Source: Helicobacteraceae bacterium (GTDB lineage Bacteria; Campylobacterota; Campylobacteria; Campylobacterales; Sulfurimonadaceae). Taken from it: DNA of 16,739 nucleotides. Location: NCBI GenBank assembly GCA_027057185.1, contig JALUJE010000006.1, positions 1 to 16,739 on the forward strand, in the 5' to 3' direction. Shown here piece after piece: positions 6,800 through 13,957 of this stretch (position 1 is its first letter; each line of letters begins with the position of its first letter). Both the position numbers and the translations under genes were made by a program. The notes beneath the pieces were generated by a model, which saw only the letters and a list, made by a program, of their open reading frames with translations, had not been told where the DNA came from and ran no database searches.

Positions 6800-7468
6800 A
6801 TGAAACTGTTACTACTAGAAGACGATGCGGTTCTATCTGACATTTTGCTCGATTTTTTACGTGAATTTTATGACGTTGACTATGCTTTTGATGCCCAAGA
6901 AGCTACCACACTCTTAGAGCAACACCACTACGATCTACTGATTTTCGATATTAACGTCCCGGGAAAAACCGGTTTGGAACTGCTTAAAGAGCTACGAGAT
7001 TTTCATATGACCACACCCGCCATTGTCATTACTGCGTACCATGATGTCAGCTATCTAAAACAGGCGTTTGAAACGGGAGCACACGACTACATTAAAAAAC
7101 CCTTTGACCTAGAAGAGCTGCACAGCCGCATTGAAAACAGCAGACGACTGTTCCATATTGAGCATTCTGATATTTTCAACATTACCGACACCATTACCTA
7201 CAATCCTCAAAGTACCTTGCTACGAAACGGTGAAAACACCTACACGCTTACGGCAAAAGAGGCGGCGATTCTCACCTACTTTCTCACGCATTCACACCGA
7301 ACCATCAGCAATGAAGAGCTCATGCAAAATCTCTGGAGCTACGAAGAGATGCCCAGTGATGCTACCATTCGCTCACATATTCGCACACTGCGAGAAATGT
7401 TGGGTAAAACACTCATTGTGACCGTACGAAGCATTGGGTACCGTCTGGAAAGTACCTCCTCGCCATGA
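6800..7468 (+). CDS. OmpR-family response regulator
   Basis: A 222-residue DNA-binding response regulator. The receiver domain (about 1-118) has acidic pocket residues E7, D8, D9 after LLLL, phospho-acceptor D50 in LLIFDINVPGKTG, T78 in VITAY, and K100 in IKKPFD. The winged-helix domain (about 128-220) shows LTAKEAAILTYFL, NEELMQNLW and the C-terminal VRSIGYRLE of the OmpR/PhoB class. It overlaps the kinase gene by 4 bases (ATGA), so the two proteins form a cognate pair. Located between a copper efflux operon and argB, it could regulate envelope metal stress genes, but the effector domain alone does not tell the target. Confidence 0.93.
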   Translation: MKLLLLEDDAVLSDILLDFLREFYDVDYAFDAQEATTLLEQHHYDLLIFDINVPGKTGLELLKELRDFHMTTPAIVITAYHDVSYLKQAFETGAHDYIKKPFDLEELHSRIENSRRLFHIEHSDIFNITDTITYNPQSTLLRNGENTYTLTAKEAAILTYFLTHSHRTISNEELMQNLWSYEEMPSDATIRSHIRTLREMLGKTLIVTVRSIGYRLESTSSP

Positions 7469-8628
7469 CCCGCCTTGAAAAACGCTCATTTTATGCCTTT
7501 TTGGGGATCTATCTTATCTCTTCTGTGCTCTTTTTGACCCTCGCAATGTTCTGGTTTTATATGGCGCAACGCAGCAGTGAAGAGAGTATGCTCTACTATA
7601 AGATGCGCCATCTGGCCGATACCGTCAACTCCGACGTCATCACCGCGCACATGCAAGAGCGTCCCTTTCACCTCAGTAATATTCCGCCACACTACCATGT
7701 GGCGCTCTTTAGTGCTGATAAAAAGCTGCTTTACGGTACACCACTGCATTTACATGTAGATTTTAACCGGACGTTCTATTTTGACTCTAACAACTCCGTG
7801 CTCGTCTCTACCGGAGCCAACGAGCATCTTGGCGTCCACTATGTTATTGTACAAACGCAAGAATTTAAAGAGATTCTTCATCAATTGCAAAGAGATATTT
7901 TATGGATGAGTCTCATCATTTTTAGTGTGATTGTCCTGTTGGCAATTATATTATCAAAAATTTTTATGCGCCCCATCCACAAAAAAATGCAGGAGATTGA
8001 AACCTTTGTCAAAAATACCGCACATGAGCTGAACACGCCCATTAGCGCTCTGATGATGAGTACCTCACGCGCACAACAAAAAAAAGTGTACGATGAAAAG
8101 ATTATTCGCAATATCTCCATTAGCACCAAACAATTGCATGATATGTACCGTTCCTTGACGTATCTCAGTTTTGAACAGCATGGTGAAGCCGATGAGTCTA
8201 TCGATTTTTTTGATATTGTCACACAATCCATTGCCCACTTCAATGAACTGCTCGAAAGCAAACATATCACCGCCACATTTGATGGTGAAGCGTGTCTTGT
8301 CCTGATAGCACCGAGCAAAGCCACCATGCTCATCAACAACCTATTGGGCAATGCCATTAAATACTCACCGCCACACACAACGATTGTCATGACACTGCAC
8401 CACAACTGCTTTCGTATTACTGACAGCGGTATTGGTATCTCTCCGGAAAAACTTACGAGCATCTTTTTACGTTTTCGTCGTGCCAATGCCTATGCCGGCG
8501 GCTTTGGAGTAGGACTGAGCATTGTTAAAAGTATCTGCGAACATTACAATATACATGTAAACGTCACCTCCAAAGAAGATGCAGGCACCACCTTTACACT
8601 AACGTTTTTACAGGTCCATCCAACCTGA
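7465..8628 (+). CDS. Sensor histidine kinase, cognate to the upstream response regulator
   Basis: A 387-residue inner-membrane kinase. TM1 is about residues 11-31 and TM2 about 146-166. Between them is a periplasmic sensor of some 110 residues containing about ten histidines (for example PPHYHVA and HLHVDF). The dimerisation box has H187 in FVKNTAHELNTPISAL. The ATP-binding domain shows the N box (N306 in NNLLGNAIKYSP), the G1 box (DSGIGIS, D330), and a G2 region GGFGVGLSIVKS (355-366). TM2 leads almost directly into the dimerisation helix, with no clear HAMP or PAS domain. The overall plan resembles copper- or envelope-stress sensors such as CusS, but the sensor sequence is not recognised; a metal ligand is only suggested by the His content and by the neighbouring efflux operon. 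Confidence 0.92.
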   Translation: MTRLEKRSFYAFLGIYLISSVLFLTLAMFWFYMAQRSSEESMLYYKMRHLADTVNSDVITAHMQERPFHLSNIPPHYHVALFSADKKLLYGTPLHLHVDFNRTFYFDSNNSVLVSTGANEHLGVHYVIVQTQEFKEILHQLQRDILWMSLIIFSVIVLLAIILSKIFMRPIHKKMQEIETFVKNTAHELNTPISALMMSTSRAQQKKVYDEKIIRNISISTKQLHDMYRSLTYLSFEQHGEADESIDFFDIVTQSIAHFNELLESKHITATFDGEACLVLIAPSKATMLINNLLGNAIKYSPPHTTIVMTLHHNCFRITDSGIGISPEKLTSIFLRFRRANAYAGGFGVGLSIVKSICEHYNIHVNVTSKEDAGTTFTLTFLQVHPT

Positions 8629-8746
8629 GGTAGATGCGTTGACGTATCATTTTTTGAGAATACATTATAAAATCCTTATTGTTTCGTTTATCTTTAAATA
8701 CTTTTGAGTAAAATAGCATCACGAAATTTGAGATAAAAGAGACGCC
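8629..8746 (+). promoter_or_regulatory. Intergenic region with probable argB promoter
   Basis: A 118-base A/T-rich gap between the kinase stop and argB. TAAAAT at 8709-8714 is a possible -10 box about 33 bases before the GTG at 8747. A TTGACG at 8639-8644 resembles a -35 element and is followed by T-rich sequence and TATAAA-like words near 8666, so an earlier start is also possible. AAAGAGA serves as ribosome binding site. I see no convincing terminator for the kinase operon. Confidence 0.35.
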
Positions 8747-9598
8747 GTGCAAAAAAAAATTGATCAAGTCAAAACCCTTCTGGATGCCCTGCCCTATATC
8801 AGGCAGTATCGTAATGAAATTTTTGTTGTCAAGTATGGGGGTTCGGCACAGATTAATCCGGAACTTAAAGAGAAGTTTGCACAAGATATTTTACTTATGT
8901 ATCTTGTTGGCATTCGACCCGTGATTGTTCACGGCGGCGGCAATAAAATCAGTGCGATGCTACAAAAACTCCAACTCGGAACCAAGTTTGTTGACGGGCT
9001 TCGCGTTACCGACGAACAGGTCATGGAGATAGTCGAAATGGTACTTTCAGGTAACATTAACAAAGAGATTACGACGCTCATCAATCATCATGGCGCTAAA
9101 GCACTTGGCATCAGTGGCAAAGATGCCGGTTTTATCAAAGCAAAACCCATCAATGCCAAAAAATACGGTCTTGTCGGAAAAATCACCGATATTGACGCTT
9201 CCGTCGTGCTCAACCTGATTGCCGAAAAGTTTATTCCCGTTATTGCACCCATCGGCGCAGACGAGGAAGCTTCACATCCGGGTTACAACATTAATGCCGA
9301 TTTGGCAGCCAGCAGAATTGCCTCAAGTATCAGTGCTAGAAAAATCATTTTTATGACCGACATTCCCGGAGTTTTGAACCAAGAAGGTAACCTATTGGAT
9401 ACGTTGACAAAACATCAGATTAACACACTCAAACAAGAAGGTACCGTTCACGGTGGCATGATTCCCAAAGTTGATGCCTGTATAGAAGCCATTGAAGGCG
9501 GTGTCGAAAAGGCACATATTATTGATGGACGGGTCGAACATGCCCTGCTTTTAGAAGTCTTTACCAATGACGGTGTCGGTACTGTCATTCGTCAATAA
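8747..9598 (+). CDS. argB: N-acetylglutamate kinase
   Basis: Cytoplasmic enzyme that phosphorylates N-acetyl-L-glutamate with ATP, the second step of arginine biosynthesis. The 283-residue length is normal. Amino-acid kinase motifs: KYGGSA (K29-A34), VHGGGN (61-66), LSGNINKEI near 100, NINADLAASRIA near 171-182 (substrate pocket), and GGMIPKVDA (K231), ending GVGTVIRQ. A GTG start at 8747 is chosen because AAAGAGA stands just upstream and the N-terminal helix (IDQVKTLLDALPYIRQ) is typical of the family. That N-terminal helix occurs in hexameric, arginine-inhibited enzymes, so feedback control is possible. It converges with the nos operon, 7 bases between the stops, and is metabolically unrelated to its neighbours. 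Confidence 0.97.
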   Translation: MQKKIDQVKTLLDALPYIRQYRNEIFVVKYGGSAQINPELKEKFAQDILLMYLVGIRPVIVHGGGNKISAMLQKLQLGTKFVDGLRVTDEQVMEIVEMVLSGNINKEITTLINHHGAKALGISGKDAGFIKAKPINAKKYGLVGKITDIDASVVLNLIAEKFIPVIAPIGADEEASHPGYNINADLAASRIASSISARKIIFMTDIPGVLNQEGNLLDTLTKHQINTLKQEGTVHGGMIPKVDACIEAIEGGVEKAHIIDGRVEHALLLEVFTNDGVGTVIRQ

Positions 9599-9605
9599 GA
9601 TAGTG

Positions 9606-10076
9606 CTAAATACGTCCGTTAATCAAATTAATAAGTGCAATGCTGATGTCCGAAAAACGCAATACCCGGGCACCGTGATGTTGCGTCATAAATGCTTTGG
9701 CATCGGTAGCACTTTTAAACGCTACAAGATCGTCACCGCCGGGAGAAGTGACATTACTGCCGTAAACATAGTACGCCATCTTGGCGTCAATAGCATCACC
9801 GCTTTGATAGTCTGTCACTTCTATTGAGGTCATATCATTACGATTCAATGCTCCAAGCTCCGGCCAGCGTGCTGCAGCAAAAATATACTCAAACATAGAC
9901 TTAGGACTGCTGAAATAGACACTTTTATGTTGTACGGTCACTACTTTGGCAATCCATTTCGGATGTTTGGCAACTGGAATCTGACGAATCAGACATCGGG
10001 TATCTTTATCTACATGTATTTTCTCTGCATGCAGCAGGGAGACGAGTAATAATATTGCAAGAAGTATTGTTTTCAT
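9606..10076 (-). CDS. Degenerate NosL-like periplasmic protein, last gene of nos operon
   Basis: A 156-residue exported protein of the NosL family. The second ATG (10076) is preferred over ATG 10082 because AAGG touches the first ATG but sits 6 bases before the second. Signal peptide residues 1-17 (LLHA). Family features: VAKHPKWIAKVV near 35-46, then AYYVYGSNV, GGDDLVAFKSATDAKAFMTQHHGARVLRFSDI as in NosL C-termini. Unlike ordinary NosL, the CxxCGM copper motif is not present: only C28 remains (DTRCLIRQIPV). The usual PMG is replaced by SPGG. NosL normally binds Cu(I) for delivery to NosZ; this copy probably cannot do so in the same way. It lies 3-8 bases after nosY. It could be a NosL partner, or bind a different ligand. 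Confidence 0.8.
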   Translation of the reverse strand: MKTILLAILLLVSLLHAEKIHVDKDTRCLIRQIPVAKHPKWIAKVVTVQHKSVYFSSPKSMFEYIFAAARWPELGALNRNDMTSIEVTDYQSGDAIDAKMAYYVYGSNVTSPGGDDLVAFKSATDAKAFMTQHHGARVLRFSDISIALINLINGRI

Positions 10077-10084
10077 AACCATCC

Positions 10085-10912
10085 TTATACTAAATCTTTT
10101 TTACGAAATACCCTATAACCCAAGGTAGCAAATATCACACCCAACATCATGGGATAGATAATGGAAAGCGCCACAAAAGCTCCCTGAGAAAAGCGGTCTA
10201 AAATATAAAATGCCACTGGACCCATAACCGTGAGTTCCGGGTCAAACAGGCTAATAGCAGCGACACGGAAAACCTCCATAGGGTTGAGTAGTGCCAAGGT
10301 AATGATCAATCCTTCACTCATACGATTTTGCAGCATCAGACTAATCAGTGCAATATCGATAAAGGCCAGAAGAACAATCCAGACAAAAAAAGAGATACCC
10401 AACGCCATCTCGGACGACTTTACCAGCGACGAAATAAAAAAGGCAATACCCAAAAATGCCGAACTCATTGAAAACAGCAGCCCCGTGTAAAGGAAAAAAA
10501 TACCCCACGGCACATCAGTACCTTTAAACACCCCATAAATCATAGCAATGACCATGGCCATAAACACCGGCAAAAACACCGTAATGAAACGCCCGAATAC
10601 TTTTCCCCAATAATACTGTTTGAGTGAAATGGGAAATGAGAGCATATATTCCAAAATATGGCTGTCACGATCTCCAGAAATTGAACGTACGGTGGTAATC
10701 AAAATGAAAATGGGCAAGATAATAATCGTCACCTGAATGTACATTAGCAACAGTCGGCTCAACCCGCTAAACCCCATTACCTGGGACTCAGTAATGCCGG
10801 CAATAAAAAAGAGTGCAATCAATCCGCCGAACACCAATGAATAAATCATAAACCAATTAGCGCGAATGGACTCTTTCAGATCCAGATAGGCAATGAGCAG
10901 CAGATTGTTCAC
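10085..10912 (-). CDS. nosY: NosY, ABC-type permease for N2O reductase copper-site maturation
   Basis: Inner-membrane permease that, with NosF and NosD, acts in assembly of the CuZ [4Cu:S] centre of N2O reductase, probably in sulfur supply. It has 275 residues with about six membrane helices (about 18-40, 56-78, 106-130, 140-160, 168-192, 250-270). The ABC-2 coupling region ISGDRDSHILEYMLSFPISLKQYYWGKV (after TM2) is characteristic of NosY and similar permeases. GTG start with an excellent GGGAGGAG four bases upstream. It lies 13 bases after the canonical nosL stop and 3 bases before the first possible ATG of the degenerate NosL gene. Between nosF and nosY sits nosL, an order differing from the usual F-Y-L. 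Confidence 0.93.
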   Translation of the reverse strand: MNNLLLIAYLDLKESIRANWFMIYSLVFGGLIALFFIAGITESQVMGFSGLSRLLLMYIQVTIIILPIFILITTVRSISGDRDSHILEYMLSFPISLKQYYWGKVFGRFITVFLPVFMAMVIAMIYGVFKGTDVPWGIFFLYTGLLFSMSSAFLGIAFFISSLVKSSEMALGISFFVWIVLLAFIDIALISLMLQNRMSEGLIITLALLNPMEVFRVAAISLFDPELTVMGPVAFYILDRFSQGAFVALSIIYPMMLGVIFATLGYRVFRKKDLV

Positions 10913-10925
10913 AACACTCCTCCCT

Positions 10926-11375
10926 CTATTGCGGTTGCGATGCGATGATCGCCTGTGACACTTCCGAGAACGTCAAGACCTTCTTGTCAGGCTCAATATC
11001 GCTACGCTTACCATGTGCTGAAAAACCATATGCCATAGGGGTAATATTACCACTGTCATACCACGCCTTGCGAGCATCAATCCATGCTCCCGATGCCGCA
11101 TCGGTAATCCAAATAACGGCCTGCGATGCCCACGGAATATTCTCATGATGCAACCACAATACCATACAGCCCAGATCATCAAACATATAGTGATGTCCGT
11201 CCTCAGGGTTAATCACCTGTACGGTATGAAAACGATCACTCACTACCATCTTACAACGTTCACACATATCACGATCCCAGTGTACACCCTGTACTCCCGT
11301 ACTCACCTTCTGTTCACACCCGCTAAAACCAAGAAGCAAGCCCAAAATTACAAACCATGCACTAACACACTTCAT
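10926..11375 (-). CDS. nosL: NosL, periplasmic copper chaperone lipoprotein for N2O reductase
   Basis: Membrane-anchored Cu(I) chaperone supplying NosZ. The 149 residues begin with a lipoprotein signal (hydrophobic 5-17, FSGC with C20). The canonical metal motif M37-C38-x-x-C41-x-M43 (DMCERCKMVVSD) follows. Further NosL hallmarks are YMFDDLGCMVLWL (64-75), AVIWITDAASGAWIDA, WYDSGNITPMAYGF (M114) and KVLTFSEV. The start ATG at 11375 lies inside the 3' end of nosF (14-base overlap), with GGAAAGG upstream. All expected ligands are present, in contrast to the degenerate paralogue at 9606-10076. Confidence 0.93.
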   Translation of the reverse strand: MKCVSAWFVILGLLLGFSGCEQKVSTGVQGVHWDRDMCERCKMVVSDRFHTVQVINPEDGHHYMFDDLGCMVLWLHHENIPWASQAVIWITDAASGAWIDARKAWYDSGNITPMAYGFSAHGKRSDIEPDKKVLTFSEVSQAIIASQPQ

Positions 11376-12000
11376 CAGATACCACCTTTCCTAAGTCCAT
11401 ATAAATTTTTCGATTGACAATCGCCTCCACCTCTTCAATGCGATGTGTCACAAAAAGCGCGAGCTTATCCTGTTCACAATCCTGCAAGAGACGGTAAAAG
11501 TCATCGCGTGCTTTAGGATCAAGGTTAGCAGTCGGCTCATCATAAATCATAATCTGACTCTGTTTTGCCAAAGAGATGGCAATCAGCAACTTCTGTTTCA
11601 TGCCACCGGAAAGTTTAAAAAACGATTTATGAAGGTTGGGAGCCATATCGAGCTTCATCTCATCGGCATAATGCCCGATCAACCCTTCATCAACTCCCGA
11701 ACTTTTGCACACATACGCTATCAGTTCACTCAGACTCAATTTAATCGGCGGCGGTAGTTGCGGCACGAAACTGACCCGTTTCAAAATATCAATACGCTCT
11801 TTAATAGGGTCGCAACCTGCAATGCGTACCCTACCGCTACTGGGATGGTAATAACCTAAAATCAGACGAATCAATGTCGTTTTTCCCGCACCGTTTGCTC
11901 CCATCAATGCAACAGCATCTCCCTGATTCAAAGCCATGGTCACATGATCGAGCGAAATCGTTTTTCCAAAACGTTTACTTAAATCCTCGATTTCTATCAT
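11362..12000 (-). CDS. nosF: NosF, ABC ATPase for N2O reductase maturation
   Basis: Cytoplasmic ATPase partner of NosY. It has 212 residues. Walker A is GANGAGKTT (34-42), Q-loop Q81 in VPQLPPP, signature LSGGMKQK (130-137), Walker B IMIYDEP (150-156) with catalytic E155, and switch H186 in VTHRIEE. It is shorter than Pseudomonas NosF (about 300 residues), ending soon after the H-loop domain, which is common in this phylum. The ATG overlaps the nosH stop by 4 bases (ATGA) and its 3' end overlaps nosL by 14 bases, so nosH-nosF-nosL are tightly coupled in translation. Confidence 0.93.
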   Translation of the reverse strand: MIEIEDLSKRFGKTISLDHVTMALNQGDAVALMGANGAGKTTLIRLILGYYHPSSGRVRIAGCDPIKERIDILKRVSFVPQLPPPIKLSLSELIAYVCKSSGVDEGLIGHYADEMKLDMAPNLHKSFFKLSGGMKQKLLIAISLAKQSQIMIYDEPTANLDPKARDDFYRLLQDCEQDKLALFVTHRIEEVEAIVNRKIYMDLGKVVSDEVC

Positions 12001-12905
12001 ACCAGTGACTCTAATCGAAATTTAAAATTGAGTGCATCTTCATGGCAAACATCAACACAACGCCCGCATAACGTGCAGTCTGCTCCACTAACATACTGCC
12101 GTTTAATACCTTTTTCCTCACGTTCTTTATCATACTTTGCTTTGGTCAACTCCAACACTTGATGTTCAAAACAGACATCATGGCAGACCATACAATGGTC
12201 GCAGTTGTCATTCCACTCAATACGCGTTGCACTAATGGGACCTAAAAAACCGTATGTCGTACCGATAGGACAGACATAACGACACCATGCTCGTCGTGAA
12301 AAGAAAATTTCTACCAGTAACACGGTGATAACCCAGACCAAAGCAATACTCCAACCATAAGCAATAAAACGACTTAATATGCCTACGACGTTGAAAGTTT
12401 CAAACACCAAATAACCGCTTGTCAATGCCAATACCAAAAAAATTGCCCAAAACAGATATCGAACTCTGTGATCGAACTCATGTGCTTTAATCATTTTCTT
12501 CTCAAGCAGAATATTGTGCAGTTTCTCGCCAATCTCACTCAATAGTCCGTAAGGACAAACCCACGCACAATATGTTCGCCCACCAATAATCAGATAGACA
12601 ACCAAAATGGTAACTGTTCCAATAATCATATTGATCGGAAGTTTATGTGTTGCTAAAAAAAGTTGCATTGTCATATAGACATCAATTAGATGAAATCCCA
12701 GAAAACGTGAACCGGTCAATGTCCCTTCGAGCATCTGAACGTCAATATGAAATGAAAGAAAAAAAAGCAGATGAATAGCAACAATAACAACCCACCGTTT
12801 GCTTCGGTAACTTAACTTCGTTTTTCCTTCCCTCGTGATATTGGTAAAAGTCGAGAGAAATGTTGTATTTTTAATGGTGGCCCGTGTATTGTATTTATCC
12901 ATCAT
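11997..12905 (-). CDS. nosH: NosH, membrane iron-sulfur menaquinol dehydrogenase subunit (NapH-like)
   Basis: Integral membrane protein thought to oxidise menaquinol and pass electrons to NosG and the cytochromes c. It has 302 residues with four or more membrane helices (about 37-52, 92-108, 149-168, 183-202). Two CxxxCP motifs follow membrane segments (C113/C117 in CAWVCP, C208/C212 in CRYVCP), as in NapH and NosR-type proteins. Two ferredoxin-type clusters follow: C235, C238, C241, C245 and C267, C270, C273, C277. An unusual feature is the second cluster ending CH instead of CP. The start could be ATG 12905 or the next ATG 12902: the GGGAG is 3 or 6 bases upstream, so 12902 is slightly better placed. 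It lies 9 bases after nosC2. Confidence 0.92.
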   Translation of the reverse strand: MMDKYNTRATIKNTTFLSTFTNITREGKTKLSYRSKRWVVIVAIHLLFFLSFHIDVQMLEGTLTGSRFLGFHLIDVYMTMQLFLATHKLPINMIIGTVTILVVYLIIGGRTYCAWVCPYGLLSEIGEKLHNILLEKKMIKAHEFDHRVRYLFWAIFLVLALTSGYLVFETFNVVGILSRFIAYGWSIALVWVITVLLVEIFFSRRAWCRYVCPIGTTYGFLGPISATRIEWNDNCDHCMVCHDVCFEHQVLELTKAKYDKEREEKGIKRQYVSGADCTLCGRCVDVCHEDALNFKFRLESLV

Positions 12906-12914
12906 CTACTCCCG

Positions 12915-13397
12915 CTATTCTTGTAATGCCGCTGCTCGCTCTTTGAACTCGCCAATCTCATCCGCATATTTTCGTAACGCCTCTTTGTCGAGTTTCATCA
13001 ATAAACCTTTCATGACCAAATTCTCTTTACGTCCGCTTTTGTAATCAAGTAGTTTTTGATACACAACATCTGCTTGAAGACCAAAAAGTTTGGGTCCGAT
13101 AATTCCTTCGCCATTCATACCGTGACACGAAGCACATCGGGACTTATAGTCATGAGACACCTTAAATTTACCGATATTCCCGGCTTTATCACGCAGTGCT
13201 TTTAGCGTCTCTTGCTCTATCTCATCATTATCTTTTTTCCGAGATATCTCCTCTTGCGTTACTGCTGTCGTCTGTGTCCCAAAATCTTTAATGACGTGAC
13301 CCGCTTCACCGCCATGATAGGCTCTCCCCTGAGATGCAGTATATATCATGGTACCGATAATCAATACACTCAATAGTGCAACAATAATATGTTTCAC
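12915..13397 (-). CDS. nosC2: NosC2-type monohaem cytochrome c
   Basis: Periplasmic cytochrome c carrying electrons from the NosGH module toward NosZ. It has 160 residues. An N-terminal hydrophobic segment (4-20) has no good cleavage site, so it may be a membrane anchor. The haem motif CASCH (C88, C91, H92) is followed by GEGIIGPKLFG, and M129 in LVMKGLL is the likely distal ligand. GTG start at 13397 with GGAAGAG upstream, overlapping the nosC1 stop by 4 bases (GTGA). It is clearly paralogous to nosC1: they share GIIGP after the haem and YKSG(K/R)KEN before the methionine. Confidence 0.92.
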   Translation of the reverse strand: MKHIIVALLSVLIIGTMIYTASQGRAYHGGEAGHVIKDFGTQTTAVTQEEISRKKDNDEIEQETLKALRDKAGNIGKFKVSHDYKSRCASCHGMNGEGIIGPKLFGLQADVVYQKLLDYKSGRKENLVMKGLLMKLDKEALRKYADEIGEFKERAAALQE

Positions 13398-13957
13398 TGT
13401 ACTCTTCCTTTAAGTCGTCGTGCAATCTCTTCATTGAAGGCGGCAATCTCTTCAGCAAGTGCCCGAATGGACGCATCACTCATTTGTCTGACTAACGCCC
13501 CCATCAGGACATTCTCTTTTTTTCCCGATTTGTACTGTGCTATTGTTTCGGCAATAAAATCGGCATCCTTATGTAGTAAAGAAGGACCGATAATCCCGTT
13601 AGCATAGTCATTATGGCATGCTGAGCATTTGACAATGAACTCTTTGGAAAGTTTATTGACCAGAAGCGATAGCTCAACATGTTCATACGGACTTCGTACC
13701 CGTAAATTCGCATCCATTTTGGTATAGGTTTTATCCTGATTGACACTGTTGTCGTTGTTATAGTCGTAATAGTACTGCTGATTTCCCTTCTTAGCGTCAG
13801 ATGTCTTGAGAGCTACTTTCTCTTGAAATGCATTCTCGTTTTTCACTACCTCAATGCCACCGGAATCTTGTTCCACAGCCTGCTGCTCCCGTTCGGTTTT
13901 TTCAGAACATCCCGCCCATAATAATACCATCACAATACTCGTTACTAACAATCTCAT
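13394..13957 (-). CDS. nosC1: NosC1-type monohaem cytochrome c, probable lipoprotein
   Basis: Second periplasmic monohaem cytochrome of the nos cluster. It has 187 residues. The leader ends in LLWAGC, so C17 may be lipidated (the Trp at -3 is unusual). A polar linker of about 75 residues rich in Glu, Lys, Asn and Tyr (for example QYYYDYNNDN) precedes the haem domain, suggesting a flexible tether that lets the haem reach partners from the membrane. The haem motif is CSACH (C111, C114, H115) and the likely distal ligand M142 in VLMGAL. Its ATG shares the A of the nosG TAA stop (TAATG), a sign of tight translational coupling. Confidence 0.92.
   Translation of the reverse strand: MRLLVTSIVMVLLWAGCSEKTEREQQAVEQDSGGIEVVKNENAFQEKVALKTSDAKKGNQQYYYDYNNDNSVNQDKTYTKMDANLRVRSPYEHVELSLLVNKLSKEFIVKCSACHNDYANGIIGPSLLHKDADFIAETIAQYKSGKKENVLMGALVRQMSDASIRALAEEIAAFNEEIARRLKGRVQ

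Noticed and set aside
7745..7760. Copies of the ACATGTA word in coding DNA as members of an operator family
   Set aside because: These occurrences (also near 8560 and 10012) fall in His-Val codons (CAT GTA) in different frames of real genes and are best explained by codon choice.
7881..8486. 201-codon open frame on the minus strand opposite the histidine kinase
   Set aside because: Lies wholly within a kinase gene whose H, N and G boxes are intact; no ribosome binding site or recognisable product.
8600..8660. Possible terminator after the kinase gene (CAAC...GTTG and a T run near 8650)
   Set aside because: The stem is only four base pairs with a 13-base loop and does not adjoin the T run; not convincing.
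9578..9606. Weak stem ACTGTC/GATAGT at the argB and nos junction as a bidirectional terminator
   Set aside because: Six pairs including a G-T wobble, long loop, no T tract on either side.
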